This document shows positions 46,966 to 59,602 of a DNA stretch of 64,000 nucleotides, piece by piece (position 1 is the first letter of the stretch; each line of letters begins with the position of its first letter). This stretch comes from Lottia gigantea (Eukaryota > Mollusca > Gastropoda > Lottiidae). The notes beneath the pieces are model-generated. The model was not told where the DNA came from and made no database searches. It worked only from the letters and a program-made list of their open reading frames with translations. The stretch covers positions 655,738 to 719,737 of the forward strand of contig NW_008709190.1 in NCBI RefSeq assembly GCF_000327385.1, read 5' to 3'. The position numbers were made by a program, and so were the translations under genes.

Positions 46966-48054
46966 TCCAATTAACATTAGGCCTTCTGTTCATATTTTAT
47001 TAGTTTTGTTTCAAATGTTTTATTAGCTATTAGTTATGTATGTAACCACTACAGTAAGATCTAACACTGTCCTTCTTGACTTTTCATTCTGTTAACCTTT
47101 GCTTGACCTCTATTTTAACCAATCACTTGGCTGCCCTGTCCAGCGATGGGATAATGTGGCCAGAACAATATATGCATTCTGCGGCATATTAGACTAGCAG
47201 ACTTGATTTAGCAAAGGTTAACAGAATGAAAAGTAAAGAAGGACAAAACATGACAAAATGACAAACTACAGCCATTAAATATCAATTGGCTAGTTTCATT
47301 AAGAAATTCATAAGCAGAAAATGATCTGAAATTACCACACAGGATTTCTAGCTGAATGATCTATCTGAAACAGATGTTAATATCTCTACCACTCTGATTT
47401 AATCAGCTTTATTAAAAACTAAACTAGTAGGTAAAAAGAGTTTTTTTTTAGAGGATGAGTCAGTATGATAAGTGATCTTGTTGAATGTATACAGCTTAAC
47501 ATTACACCAAAATTCACACAGTTAAAAATCTAACATATGTGTTTTTTTGTTTTTTTTTCATTTCAAGTTTCTTATTATAAAATGTAATGAGACTTAACCA
47601 TGATATAAACTTTTAAACTTATTCAGACACTAGACCAAATTTCCTTCTCAATATGTGAAAATCATCCACCTTAATACTATCTGATTGAAATGCAGATCTT
47701 CTGTTTCTGGTTAACTCCAGTTGACATCTATGATCTGACAAAGTTCTTCTCTAACTAGTGTTCAGTCCAATTTTGACAAAAAAGCCTTCAAAAACCACAT
47801 ATATTCCAAGGCTACTTCATTTTAGTATGATAATTTTAATCAAATAGACAGGCCTGAAAAAGTATCTGGCGCCTTTTCAAAATAATATATCATACCTTGA
47901 GCACAAAAAGATATATAATTTTTTAACACTATCAAATATGTATTTAAAGTGATCTAGTTGTCTAATTACTAGTTTTACTAGCTGGTGGAGCCCACCTAAC
48001 TTTATAATGTTCTGCAACTCAATAAAAACATATCATGAAAGGTCAGATCGTTAT

Positions 48055-48358
48055 GTCACTTCATCTTCACAATGTCAAGCTGTTACAAACTTTGTCTTAT
48101 ACCTTGCAATAGCTAATTTTCTTGTTACGCAGACAGTTTTAAATGCAGCAATTTGGTTGGATTGTACACAAATGAGAGTTCTCGACAGGCAGTCTGTAAA
48201 CAAAAAGAAATAATGTTCACAGTCTGTTTGTGTCGAGAGCTACGATTAGCTGTATTCACTGGCATACACTCCAATCAAATGGCTGTAATACAAGAAAGGT
48301 GGCTAATGCAGTCAAGGTACAAGACAAACTTTATAATAGCTTGACCATGTGTAGATGC
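48055..48358. repeat. Foldback element family A, copy 6
   Basis: The left end is ATCTTCACAATGTCAAGC and the right end is TAATAGCTTGACCATGTG. The three overlapping plus-strand open frames between 48007 and 48439 fall within this palindrome and are not genes. Confidence 0.8.
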
Positions 48359-51177
48359 AATCACTTACAAACTGTTAATATCCACACTAGTAGATATCAG
48401 CTATCTGATAAAAATATTTCTATGAGTGCATCCCTTTAAATTGTACATGAATTTGGTTTTGGCTATTAAGCCAAGATTCTTTCAAATTTATCAGTCAACA
48501 TACCTGGAAATAAATTTATCAAGCCATAAAATTAATTGCCAAATTTTTATACTTAGTTTGTATGCAAGCAGCAGAAAATATGGAGGCAGTTAGCAGAAAA
48601 CAGCACTGAATAACACTGTATGTCTGTAATTCATGATGGTTGTCATAAATATGATAAAAGCTTTCAAAAATGGACTCTTTTTCATTAAAATCAAAATCGC
48701 ATATGTTGCGAATGAACACCAGCACTCAAATTAAGTACCAATGCTACATGTAGCATTTTAAAAAAGACTCTATATATTGAACATAGATTGGAGAAGATAT
48801 CCTAATTCTTTTACAACTTAATTTCCTTCGTCTCTGATGTGAAGTTAGAAACTTGTGATAACAGTCTTTGATTGAAGAGAAATATAATAGTCACAGCTGA
48901 TGAAAACACTATTAGATGTAAGTTTTAGGTTAATGGAACATCGAATTAGCATCTTCTTCTGACTCAGACTCTGACATAACCAATCCATAAAATCCTTTCA
49001 AATCCATTTCACTTACTAACAATTCTTTATACTAAAAAGACAGGCCCTTCCCCCACAGTGACGCCCCGCCCTCCAACCACCATAGAAACATGACTGTTTC
49101 CCCTCCAATGCTACCCACTTCCCTCCCCACCTCCATAGAAACATCAATGCTTCTCCTCCCCTGCTAGACAAGAGAATATTTCTAATAAAACTGCAAATCT
49201 ATCCGGCAAAGAACTGATTTGTGCTGAAAGGGTTGAAATTTCTTTTTGGGTGGATTTCCTACATCACAGTTATGGATATTGTACTTTTAATAATGGCTTG
49301 TTCAAGAGTTAACAAATTCTGACAAATAATAACTATTGTACTGCATGTGGAAGTATATCATAGAGCCACATGGAAGTTATCATATAAGATATTATGATAC
49401 TACTGACAATGACAGCCTTACTGAGTTAATTACATTAATAAATCTAAATCCAATTATTATATTATACCAATTATACAGGTGGTAAAATTGTTAACACCAT
49501 ATTAATTGATTATTTCAAGAAATTTCAATGTAGATTTTAACCTATTATGGACGTGGTTTTTAATTTTTATGAGTATATATATGAAAGTCTGATCCCATCT
49601 TTGCTTTATAAATCAGTAGAACAAGCTGTAAATGAAAATTGATGAAGGGAGCCCTCAGACTATAGCCATCACCAGTTATATCACCAGTGAATAAGAATAA
49701 CGGTCATGAGATTCCAATGTAACTCTTATGCAACTGAGTTGTCAAGTTGCATTCAGTACTCGTGACCACTTTCATTATTCGCAATCATACCGACTGGTCA
49801 AATTCAATGAAAGCTCCAAAATAGACCTTTCTGTTTTCTCCACGGTAACATCATATCCAAATTGATATCACCATAGAAACGAGTGTATCGGGTGACAACA
49901 TGGACAGTGGTACACTTACTGATTACTATATCATACCATATGTTGGTTGGAATGGTGATGCAAGAATATTTCCATCAATTTGATTGATTTCCTCTTCTGT
50001 TGACCCACAACAGAAAACATGCGGTTGTCATAGTAATTCAACAAATTGTTTCAGGAATACCAATATCAAAGAACAGAAGAAACATTCAACCCCAAATAAT
50101 GTTGGTATCATACATTTACTATTAAATTCATATCATATGCAAGTAAATACAAGTGCTGGCATGATATATCGGTGAACTGATGTATTGAGATACAACATGC
50201 CATGATTTGCATATCATATCGCGAGGTCATGTATTGTATTGTATCACAAGATTGGTACTTGACAATACCTCTCATTCTATAAATAGTTGGGGCATTTTAT
50301 TGGTTAGTGAATGGAATCACAATATTTTTTTCACTGACTTGACTGAAATTGTTGGAAACTATTTATAAGACAGTGGATGTTAACCACTCCTATCAACTAC
50401 ATTACCAAATACCACAGTTATAAAGTTATATATATTGAAACTTTGAAGATAAAATGTTAATATTATCCCTATACCCCATATCAAGATACATATTGTACTG
50501 TGACTCGATTGGCAACACCCACCACCAGTGCATACCAATCCTTATCCTGAACACTATACTACATGTATCATACAAGTAGGTTATGGTAAACCTTGATACA
50601 CAAGACTGAGTTTGATAGCTATGTGAAGAAATGATGATCAGAGTAATTAAATGCATGATAATCTGTATATTAAATTACAACATGTATATCAAGTTTTACC
50701 AGGTTATACTGATCTTTATTATAGAATTTCTAAATGTCATATTTTATTATACTTAGTCAAATTAAAAGTCATTTTATTATGTCTCTTTGAAATTTAACGA
50801 GAGTACATTTAATGTCAAAATTAAATTTAATGACCTTATGAAAATTTCTTTGATAACTTTAAATTACATCCTTCAATTTCAAGGACATGTAGTATATCTA
50901 TTTGCAACAAATTTTACAGTATTACCTTTTCTCATGACAAACACAGGGTATAGAATCCAAATTATCGCAATTAGTCTAGTTATCACAAATGATACAACCT
51001 GTTCTTGTAGAAACCAAAACTATTGATGTATCCAAAATATGGCATCAGAAATTACAGTTCTTATAAGTACTTTTACTTTAGTAGTTTTGGTTCATTTATA
51101 TGTTATATTACAATGGGTTCCTTAATATGAAATTCTATTATAAGGCCATGAAAATCGATAATATTTATTAAAAAAAT
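48359..51177. other. Intron, mostly unremarkable
   Basis: The only standout is the C-rich block at 49045-49165. Just beyond it, on minus, ATG at 49007 opens a 25-residue frame (MDLKGFYGLVMSESESEEDA...) in good context but with no suitable donor before its stop, so it is not called as an exon. Confidence 0.45.
49011..49165 (-). promoter_or_regulatory. GC-box cluster with TATA-like motif, possible minus-strand promoter
   Basis: In otherwise AT-rich intron, 49045-49165 is strongly C-rich on plus. Read on minus it holds GGAGGGCGGGGCGTC (a GC box) and several GGAGG/GGGAGG runs, with AGTATAAAG about 30 bases further on and then a perfect GTAAGT at 49016-49011. It could be an alternative promoter with a short leader exon, or only a G-rich repeat: ATAGAAACAT occurs twice in it. 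Confidence 0.3.
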
Positions 51178-51467
51178 TAAATGGACGGAGTTTTACTTTT
51201 CTACACCATGTGGGCTAATGAAGATGGGTAACGCCATGCAGGGTACAATGAGGGAAATTTTGCCAGGACAGCCTGATATTTTTTTTCGATTTTCAACGTG
51301 GATCTTTAACGTGCACAGCCTGGGCTTGAGTTTAATGCCAGCCCCTCTTACCTACATCACTGACAGAGGGAAAAATCCAAAGGTATTATCTGGACCTATG
51401 ACGGTGTTGAACCCTGTACCTTCAGGTTAGCGAGCAAGCGTCCAACTCACTGAGCCACCACAGCTCC
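51178..51467 (-). repeat. SINE-like family E, copy 3 (with tRNA-like head)
   Basis: Read on the minus strand from 51467, it begins GGAGCTGTGGTGGCTCAGTG, an A-box-like TGGCTCAGTGAG. GGGTTCAACACC follows about 50 bases later, matching a B box. This is the layout of a tRNA-derived polymerase III promoter. The body has the family E blocks CGCCATGCAGGGTACAATGA and TTTTGCCAGGACAGCC, and the head is also found in copy 4. Confidence 0.75.
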
Positions 51468-52506
51468 AAAATATAGTAAAGACACTGTAACAGCAAACAA
51501 GTTTGTTTTCTTCACATAAGACATTGTAACAGAGTATTAGTCTCATCTGGTCATTGCCCTGGTCATCTTTTTGGCCAATTTTCAATCTAATCATAGGTTA
51601 CAAAAGCCTTGTTAACAAACTGAAAGGGTCATTTAAGGTGAGGAATGCTTGGACAATAGAAAATTATTGTTTGATGAAAGTTGGGAGAATGCAAAGTAGT
51701 CTATTATATCTAGATCTTTTCTTAATAGCTACAATAATAAACTATCAAAAGAGAAGAGAAATTTTTTCATTTTTGCATTAAAACTCAAAATCAAGTAATC
51801 AAATCAGAACCAATAAAATCTATTTACTAGGATACAGTCCTTTGTTACAAAATCTTAACTGTTTGTCCACATTTCACATTATTTTTGTATAATCTAAATA
51901 TCTTCAAATATTACTGAAAGTCTTGGATTGGCTATGGATTGATGAAAATGCCAGCTAATGAAAAAATCATATGATTTTTACCAAGAGGGGAATTTTCAGT
52001 TTAATATGTTGCTGTATATTTCTGGGAGGGAAGTGTGTTGATTTCAAATGTTAAATTTCCAATTCTTATATTGTTCTATGAATCCAAAAATCATTCCATG
52101 ATTTCCAGCACCAAAAATTTTATCTTGAAAATTTGTGAAATGATTGTTGACTGTGAGTAACTATAAACTTAAATATAAAGCAATTGGAAGTGAATTTGTA
52201 GCATTGAGCTATGTTTATTTTGTTTATCTGTAAACATGTTTTATATTGGTATCAATAGAATACAAGATATAAATAATATGATGAACACCAGCTGTGTCTA
52301 CTCATCATATATCATTTTATATCAACTAGGTAATGTTCTTGATTAACCCTCTTGTAGTTTCTAACATTTCTCCAACATTATTCAGGTATCTTGAATTCTA
52401 AATGATATCTTGTTTACTGTATTCATACTGTAGGTCTTCTTCAAATGCTTCTCTCACATTTTGATGTCTCAATTTTTCAGACTTCAACTTTTTGTAATGG
52501 ACTCAA

Positions 52507-52765
52507 AGGGATTGTAAAGAGATTTTTTAATTTTCTTTATGTATTGGGGACACTAATAGCATCCTTATGCATCATTCAAATTTTCAATCAGATGTCTGTG
52601 GTTCCTGCAATAATGAGTTCACTAATCATTAAGGATAGAGCATGGAGTGATTAAGCATATTTTGCAATTAGTGACATCATCAAAACACTTCATTTTTTGT
52701 GGAACTACATCTGACTGAAAATTGAAATGATGCAAATTGATGCTAACAATGTCTATATAGGTATA
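52507..52765. repeat. Foldback element family B, copy 6
   Basis: It starts AAAGGGATTGTAAAGAGATT and contains TCTGTGGTTCCTGCAAT and the inverse block CTGACTGAAAATTGAAATGA. The right tip is degraded. Confidence 0.75.
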
Positions 52766-54689
52766 TATCAATCAATTCATGTTCTTCTATTCATCGAGGG
52801 AATCCACCTTTAACTTATAATTGTAGTTGCTAAGATTTTTCAAAACATGATATTAGTATCTTGAATTCTTAGTATAACCAGTCATAGAGTAACATAACAA
52901 TAGACATATGTTAATCATGTAGTACTTTATCATACTGGGATCAGTCTATTTCTAAACACTTAACCTATGTTATTGCTTTTATCATTCAATACAAATACTT
53001 CTTTCATACATTCACCTATCAAATATGTCACAAACTTTACATTACTGTATTAAAAGGTTGAAGTGCAGACAAATTTTTTTCAATATTTTTGTTTAGGAAC
53101 TGTTCCGTGTAAATTATGATTCTTCAAGGACATTGTTGACATGACAAAAACTAAGTATTTTCATCATACAAAAAGTATACTATATACATCGATGTTTCTA
53201 TTTGATCAAACTGTATTTGTTTTAAAAGGGTTTATTAAAAGCAGGTTGTACCAACTGTTATGTACGCAGACTAAACTAAATTTGGTGTTGGGCCTCATAA
53301 AGACCCAAATTTGCCCTATTTTTTTATGATAATCATTTTTTATTATGTTTTGTATGAATATTCTATTTAGTACAAGTGTATATTCAAGTGAACAATACGA
53401 ATCAGCAAAAATTATAACCCTTACAGCTTTAGAAATGTCAAAGACAATAATAATACAGCAGAATTCTTAAATCTTTACCATTAAAGTAATGTAGATAAGA
53501 AAAATCTGCTATAGTAAATTTATTATACTTTGTACCAGGTACTACCTTAAAATGAATTCTGTATACAAATCATTTGTCATTAACAGTTACTGTCAATATT
53601 TCTAATAACTAACATACCCAATTTTCTTTTGTACTTACAATGCCATTTGTCAGCATAGTCAATGATTAATGATTTCTTAGGTGACATACATTGTAGGCTT
53701 TTTACTCATAAGTTTTCGACTTTTCTACTTAAAGGATTGCCAACAGATATAATAATACCATCCCAGCTAGAATTCCCTAACTTATTAAATGTTCATGTAG
53801 ATATTTTTGATCTTATAGTGTGTTTACAGTTCTTTGACCCTTTTTTTTAAGTCTCTGAACGCGTCTAGTTAACCTTAAGCTGCTTTAATTTGAAGGTGGC
53901 TTAAAACCCTGGCTAAAATGAAGCCAGATAAGTCAAGACTGCATGTGTGCATTCATCCAAACAAATTCTCACTAGTACTATTATTATCATAATGCGCATG
54001 CACAATAATATTGTGACCTCTGAACCTTCCACCAATTTCCAAAGTAATGTCAACACTGGCTTGACTTTTTAGTCCGAATGAACACTCATCAAAAAACTCT
54101 ATACCAGTCTCAAAAAATGGTTGATAGTGAAGTTGCCTTAAATTTAGTCGTCTGAACGCACTATTAGATGCCAGAGAAATGTCCTTACTGACTATATAGA
54201 TTACAGGGTATGATAGTCAAAGCCTGGTTAAACATTCACAGATATTAGTGTTGGTGGTACATGTGAGATGACAATGCCAAGCTTTCAAATGACATATAGA
54301 TGAAATATGTATGAATGATACAATGTATCTAGTGCCTTGAAATATGGAAACATTATTCTAAAAAATAAACATCAAACATGACAGACAAAGTTCAAAACCT
54401 TGAAAACATACAAGATTTATTTATATCATGATTTACTTTTAGTACATGATATATATCTACATAGTTAAACCTGTAATTCTTGTTAAACCAAGAAGTACAA
54501 ATTTGTACTAATGGACACTTTTTCATCAAACATGAGTGCATTATCTATAGAATTTCATATGAAAAACTAGGTTGTAAACACCTACATTTTTCACTCATAT
54601 ACCTAGCAAGTTAATAATGAATACCAAGTTGTGTCAACAAACTAAATGAATTATAACTCAGATTTAAAGTGGTAAATTTAATAATAATT
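52766..54689. other. Intron, nothing recognised
   Basis: Short plus-strand open frames at 53141 and 53662 carry no family signal. Otherwise AT-rich. Confidence 0.5.
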
Positions 54690-55015
54690 CCAGCTCATAT
54701 TAATGATGTTACCAGTACTTTAAAAAAACAAAAAAAACCCTAGCTCAAATGAATGGTGGTACTTCAAAAATAAACCCTAGCTCAAATCAATGGTGGTACT
54801 TCAAATAATAACACTAGCTCAAATCAATGGTGGTACTTTAAATAATAACCCTAGCTCAAATCAATGGTGGTACTTCAAATAATAACAATAGCTCAAATCA
54901 ATGGTGGTACTTCAAATAATAACAATAGCTCAAATCAATGGTGGTACTTCAAATAATAACCCTCGCTCAAATCAATGGTGGTACTTCAAATAATAACACT
55001 AGCTCAAATTCTAAT
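54690..55015. repeat. Minisatellite, 36-bp unit
   Basis: About eight copies of CTAGCTCAAATCAATGGTGG plus TACTTCAAATAATAAC. Confidence 0.9.
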
Positions 55016-55742
55016 TGAAATTAAAGGTAGTTTGTGATAATAATTCTAGCTCATACTAGGAGTGGGAATTGAAAAGTATCTGTTGTAATTTTAAGATAAA
55101 AGAGTAATAAAGAATAATCTAATACAAGATAAAATTCAGACATAGATCAGTTACTAATTGATTATAATCTCTATTAATCTATAACTCTTGTATTATATAC
55201 TGAGATTTGATTGATAGCAAATCTATAAGTTGATATTTTAATTGTCTAACTGCTACTATTAAACTCTGAAATATTCAGTCCAAAGGCTAAAAGCCAGAAT
55301 TTGTTTGTTTAGCTGTTTCAATTTAGCTTTGCAACATTTTGATATTCCAGAATATACACCTAATAACTATTAGAATTTATAGAAAGATTTAGAGGAGACA
55401 TTCCAAATTTTTTTTTCTTCATTTCACACCTTCTAATTAATGCCCAAATCTGTGATGTGAATAAAAGATATCATATGTCTATATAAAGGCATAAAAATAG
55501 CCGTCTGTGTTATTTGACTGATATAAAGGTCACTACACCTTTCTTTACCTTACCTATATCAAACACATACCAAATGAGGTCATGGTGCTCATCTTTTACC
55601 TAATACTACTTCATCTACTTTTATGGCAAACAAGGTTTGAAACAAGGATACCTACTTTCACCCCCATTCATTATAGTAAGTGACAAAAGTATGAGAAATG
55701 TATTGACCTCATTTTAATATCTGTGCATTATGCTCAGATTTA

Positions 55743-55922
55743 GGGACGTCGAAATTTGAGCCTTCAAAAAGTGTGTCAAGAAATATCTGCATTTGAATGT
55801 TAAAATGGCGTATTTTTAAAGAAATTGTGTAATTTTCATAAATTTCTAGTACTTCTGAAGACTATATACATATATTCAAGACTAAAATCAACCCCCCTAA
55901 ATGGCACAACTATCCCTTTAAA
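55743..55922. repeat. Repeat family D, copy 5 (partial)
   Basis: It has GAAATTTGAGCCTTCAAAAA, TAGTACTTCTGAAGACTATA and CAAGACTAAAATCAACCCC, and ends ATGGCACAACTATCCCTTTA. The CCAATCAG-bearing half is missing. Confidence 0.75.
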
Positions 55923-56607
55923 ACAGATTGGCAGTGAAATATTGTGCCAAGGTTAAAATACATTAAATTTATTATGTTTAAGTTATTAAAACAGGTTTTA
56001 GCAAAAACTGCACCTTTAACGCATAGAAAATTTCAACAACGACAACTTTCTTTTTGTCCATAAGAAGATTCTAAGTAAACATTGAAAGTTTAGAAGTGAT
56101 TTAAAAAGATTACTCAGACAGATCCGAGGGAAGGACTAAAACTTTTTTAGGTCACAGTAAAAGTCTTTTATTGTTATTTACTTGTTTCGTTTCTGGAGTA
56201 ATTCAGTAAATATCAAAGGTCCACTTAATAGTTTACCTCCCAAATATTCCCTCAGGTGTAGTGACACTCAACTAGTAATTCTATCAAGTTACGAAAAAAA
56301 TGTCAAAAGAAAATGTCAATGACAAGGTGACAACTCAAATCCAATTACTATACTAGTTCAAATCCACTCAAAAATAACCTCAGAATTATACATCCAGTGC
56401 AAAAACAAATGTAGACATTGGTCAGAAACATAGAGCCATAAGCTTATTATTAGATTGCTGCAAGGTGTTTACTGACTAGAAGTAGAATTACAAAATAAAT
56501 TCAGTGTAATTGAGGCTTACTGTGCATACATTGAAGACATCAGGGGGCATTCATCAGAAATGGAGAAACATTTAGTTTCTAGGAAGGAGTTAACTGACTA
56601 GAATTAG

Positions 56608-56750
56608 AAATGATAGAGAGTTTTACACCCTTTTTTCAGCACCTAATTGGGCTAATGAATTCAGACAAAGACACAGGGATTTTTAACTTGATCCCAGGAT
56701 CTTTATGTTAATGAGCAAGCACCATACTCACTGAGCCACCACAGCTCCCT
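56608..56750 (-). repeat. SINE-like family E, copy 4 (internally deleted)
   Basis: It keeps the tRNA-like head in inverse form (ACTCACTGAGCCACCACAGC) and the tail-side block GAGTTTTACACCC and GGGCTAATGAATTCAGACAA, but lacks most of the middle found in copy 3. Confidence 0.7.
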
Positions 56751-57292
56751 ACTCTTCTATATGTAAAGGTTTTCTATTGGGGACAATCATATATATACAT
56801 ATGTATAAATGTATGTATATATGTACATTACAGCCAGGTAAATATTATATTTATTGTGTATTTCAGTTGCAAAGTTATAGCTATATTTAAAATGATATGA
56901 CACAATTATAGAATATAGGCATTCTAGATACCAGCTGTTACATTCATTGGTCCAGAACATAAAGCTCTATTTACCAATCAATACTATATGCATTTCAAAT
57001 TCCTTTCTTCATTAACAACAGGTTTCCTCAAAAGAAGTGCAACATAACTAAAGAATACACCAAAGGCAACATATTGATCTATTATGCCCTTTTTCTACCA
57101 GGACTCTTTGAAAGTGATGCAGTCTACAATGCAGTCACAGTGGCTTGGACTATTTTGGAAAAGTCTTGAATTGATAGTGATACCCAAACACCCATACCAG
57201 TAAATATGAAGTTTAAATATATCCAAAAGCACAATTACTTCAAATTCAAATTCTTGATGGGTATACTACCTCTTTTCAATTTTTTAACTTGG

Positions 57293-57437
57293 CCAAATTC
57301 ATTAGACTAAGTAATTTTATGCTTAGAAACTTGCTTCAATAATTATTTAGTTTAATAGATATCATCTTATATAGAGATTCTATTCTTAAGTCATGGCACC
57401 TGATCCAACTGATGAATATATATACTCTTGTTGTTGA
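57293..57437. repeat. Foldback element family C, copy 5 (partial)
   Basis: It contains CATTAGACTAAGTAATTTTA, TGCTTCAATAATTATTTAG, TATATAGAGATTCTATTC and CCAACTGATGAATATATATA, then breaks off at the start of the GC-richer segment at 57440. Confidence 0.72.
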
Positions 57438-57439
57438 CA

Positions 57440-57780
57440 TTGTCTTAAGGTGCGGGCTTCTCTTGAGTTTCAACGACTGCCACGGGTAGACAAAAAGGTT
57501 GTTTTCCACAATGTGTATAATCACGTGCAGATGTGCAATTGAAAGGAAAATGGATCTGATTGGATGATGACGGTCTGTCTTGCAGACAATAAAACTATTG
57601 GAGACAATTATCAAACTTGTTTGATATTATAAATTCTGTTGGCGGCAAGTGCACACGCAAGATTTTACTCAAGATTCGACAAAGACGGCTTGTCAGCCCG
57701 CATCTTTAGTAAGACAGTAACTTCAGCTCCAAGTGGTCGCTTGAGCAGATCTACAGCCAACAACCTTCACCTTCATCAAC
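57440..57780. other. GC-richer segment of unknown nature
   Basis: This stretch stands out from the AT-rich intron. It has GATTGGATGATGACG (an inverse CCAAT box), CACGTG and, on plus, an open run (AHARFYSRFDKDGLSARIF) without an ATG. A GTAAGA follows the plus-strand run at about 57709. It begins exactly where family C copy 5 breaks off, which suggests an insertion. I do not recognise it. Confidence 0.35.
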
Positions 57781-58279
57781 AAATAAGTTTATCTTTCAAT
57801 CTTGAAATGAGATGTTTTATGGTAGATATATTTAAATTTAAGACATCCAACTGAGAGTAAATATTGTGTTATTTTGATTAAACCTACTATATGAATGTCA
57901 GTGTTATTTACTAACATGTCCTGTTAGAAGGTCATTGCTAAATGTTGAAAATCCTGGCTACACCTTTTGTAAACTTCAAAATCATTCCTACAAAAATAAG
58001 CATCTGCAGATTCCATCTTTGGACACTGCATAAATATCGCTATGTGCAAACTCTCTCTTCCCCAAAATCTAAAATTCTAATTTTTATCAATTTGTACCTC
58101 TATAATGATTTATCAGTTTTGCCTTTATGATTAATGCTTTAAATGAAATCATACACAATTCCATACAGATCTGTTATCATGGAAAATCCTGAAACTATGA
58201 AATTGATTGTTAATTATTTTTTTGAAAGTACACTGAAATACAAAGAATTGAAAATTGAAATATTTTGAAAATGTCTTAC

Positions 58280-58341
58280 CTTGATCAGATGTTTGTTCAC
58301 CCATTTTGTAAATGTTTTCTTCTGGACTGCATCTCTTTGAT
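58280..58341 (-). CDS. MACF1/DST: Spectraplakin exon: start of CH1 domain
   Basis: The exon reads (D)[20 protein letters not shown], the first helix of CH1, equivalent to [19 protein letters not shown] in human MACF1. It begins after a TTTCAG acceptor in phase 1, so one base (G expected) comes from an upstream exon. It ends in phase 0 at GTAAGA. The upstream coding exon was not found between 58342 and 64000, so it probably lies outside the window. Confidence 0.94.
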
Positions 58342-58447
58342 CTGAAATGTAAATATAAAATTTGAAAATCAAAAAATTGAGAAATGTGGTCAAAATTGTG
58401 TGAGTGACACTCTTTCTTCATATTTCTATCCATGTAACACAACCTTA

Positions 58448-58697
58448 AAAGGATCGTAAAGAGGCATAGGGGACATTGATAGCATCATTTTGCACCATTC
58501 CCATTTTCAGATATCTGTGGTTCCTGTAATTCCACTAAAACTAAATGTTTGATGACGTCACTAATCGCTAAATATCCTTTATGACATATGGTCATTCATG
58601 ATTAGTGACATCTGAAAATTGGAATGGTGCAAATTAATGCTTTCAGATTCCCTGATAATTACCTTTCAGAAAACCTCTTTACAATTCCTTCAACTAT
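58448..58697. repeat. Foldback element family B, copy 7
   Basis: It starts AAAAGGATCGTAAAGAGGCA, contains TCTGTGGTTCCTGTAATTCC and GATGACGTCACTAATCGC, and ends ACCTCTTTACAATTCCTT. It lies only about 100 bases upstream of the first CH1 exon's acceptor. Confidence 0.78.
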
Positions 58698-59054
58698 AAC
58701 ATTTTTATTTCTTCAAGAGGTGTCATTTAATCAAAAATTACAAGGACAGATAGTATTGTTGTATCATTCTAATGTTTCTTTAAATTCAAATTCATTGTTT
58801 TAATGACAATAACATTTTTGGTGTGATATAGTTTTGTATTGGAATTTAATAAGTAGCAAAAATTCTTGAACATAGAAGTACAAATTTGAAATAATAATTG
58901 GATTAGTCATTTCAATTTAATTTAACTAAACATTATAAAAGCCTTGCCACTTTAAACCTAATTATTTGGCAAAATAATATTTGGAATGAATTCAAAGAAT
59001 GTTGGCTATTTATCACAAATTCCTGATGCAGAATTGACATGGTGGAGTGGATTA

Positions 59055-59430
59055 ACGTAACATTTCTTCATAGTTAGACTGCTAGCCATAACTTACAAAC
59101 ACTGCATGGATGTTCCTTTTTAAAGCATAAATTTAAATATCATTGATAAAAGCATAAATTTATGATTTCTTTATTCAATGAAATACAATTTTGTATGCCA
59201 AAATGAAATACAATTTTGTATACCAAAATGAAATACAATTTTGAATGCCACATCATTTGGCCACAAAATATTTACATTTCTTCATAGTTAGACTGCTACA
59301 CTGCATGGATGTTCCATTTTTAAGTTTTGACAGATATTTCAAGGATGAATTTAAATATCATTAATAAAAGCATAAATTTATGATATTTTTATTCAATGAA
59401 ATACAATTTTGTATGCCACATCATTGGCCA
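59055..59430. repeat. Diverged direct duplication with a 25-bp tandem core
   Basis: ATTTCTTCATAGTTAGACTG, ACACTGCATGGATGTTCC, and ATAAAAGCATAAATTTATGA occur in the same order twice, starting near 59060 and 59272. Inside the first copy AAATGAAATACAATTTTGTA is repeated three times. Confidence 0.8.
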
Positions 59431-59602
59431 AAATTTTTTTTTTAGTAATTTCAACATTGGATGTAATCTGTAATTTAATATCTGCATTTTTGATCTGATT
59501 TTACATTTTCATTTCCTACTTGCTGACTTGGAAACATATGCTTCAAGAGAAAATCCAAGTGGAATAACTTTACATTTCTTAACCTATGTCCAGCTTATAG
59601 CC

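Larger units (their letters stand above)
58..58341 (-). other. MACF1/DST: Spectraplakin gene, 5' part (CH1-CH2 actin-binding domain and start of plakin domain)
   Basis: This span covers the visible exons of one minus-strand gene. Spectraplakins are giant cytolinkers that bind F-actin through tandem CH domains and microtubules through a distant C-terminus. Eight exons read in order with compatible phases (1-0, 0-0, 0-0, 0-0, 0-2, 2-1, 1-2 completed, 0) and consensus GT/AG borders. Together they give a continuous CH1-CH2 module of the plakin type, with the family hallmarks DGHNLISLLEVL, RMRFHK-like [48 protein letters not shown] and [14 protein letters not shown]. The last visible exon matches the region just after CH2. 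The gene continues beyond both window ends: no start codon exon is seen upstream of 58341, and the plakin, rod and GAS2 parts lie beyond base 1. Introns are very long, the largest about 35 kb between CH1 and CH2. Plectin is the main alternative name, but a single invertebrate spectraplakin is more likely. Confidence 0.93.

Noticed and set aside
48930-49007. 25-residue acidic frame MDLKGFYGLVMSESESEEDA... as an alternative first exon
   Set aside because: Good start context, but no acceptable donor before the stop and it lies past the GTAAGT that would end the preceding leader exon.
51410-51467. Possible tRNA gene
   Set aside because: The A and B boxes belong to a degenerate SINE head; it does not fold into a clear cloverleaf and recurs in another repeat copy.
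58149-58442. Minus-strand 97-residue open frame
   Set aside because: It overlaps the first CH1 exon in a different frame; the CH1 frame with proper splice sites is the real one.
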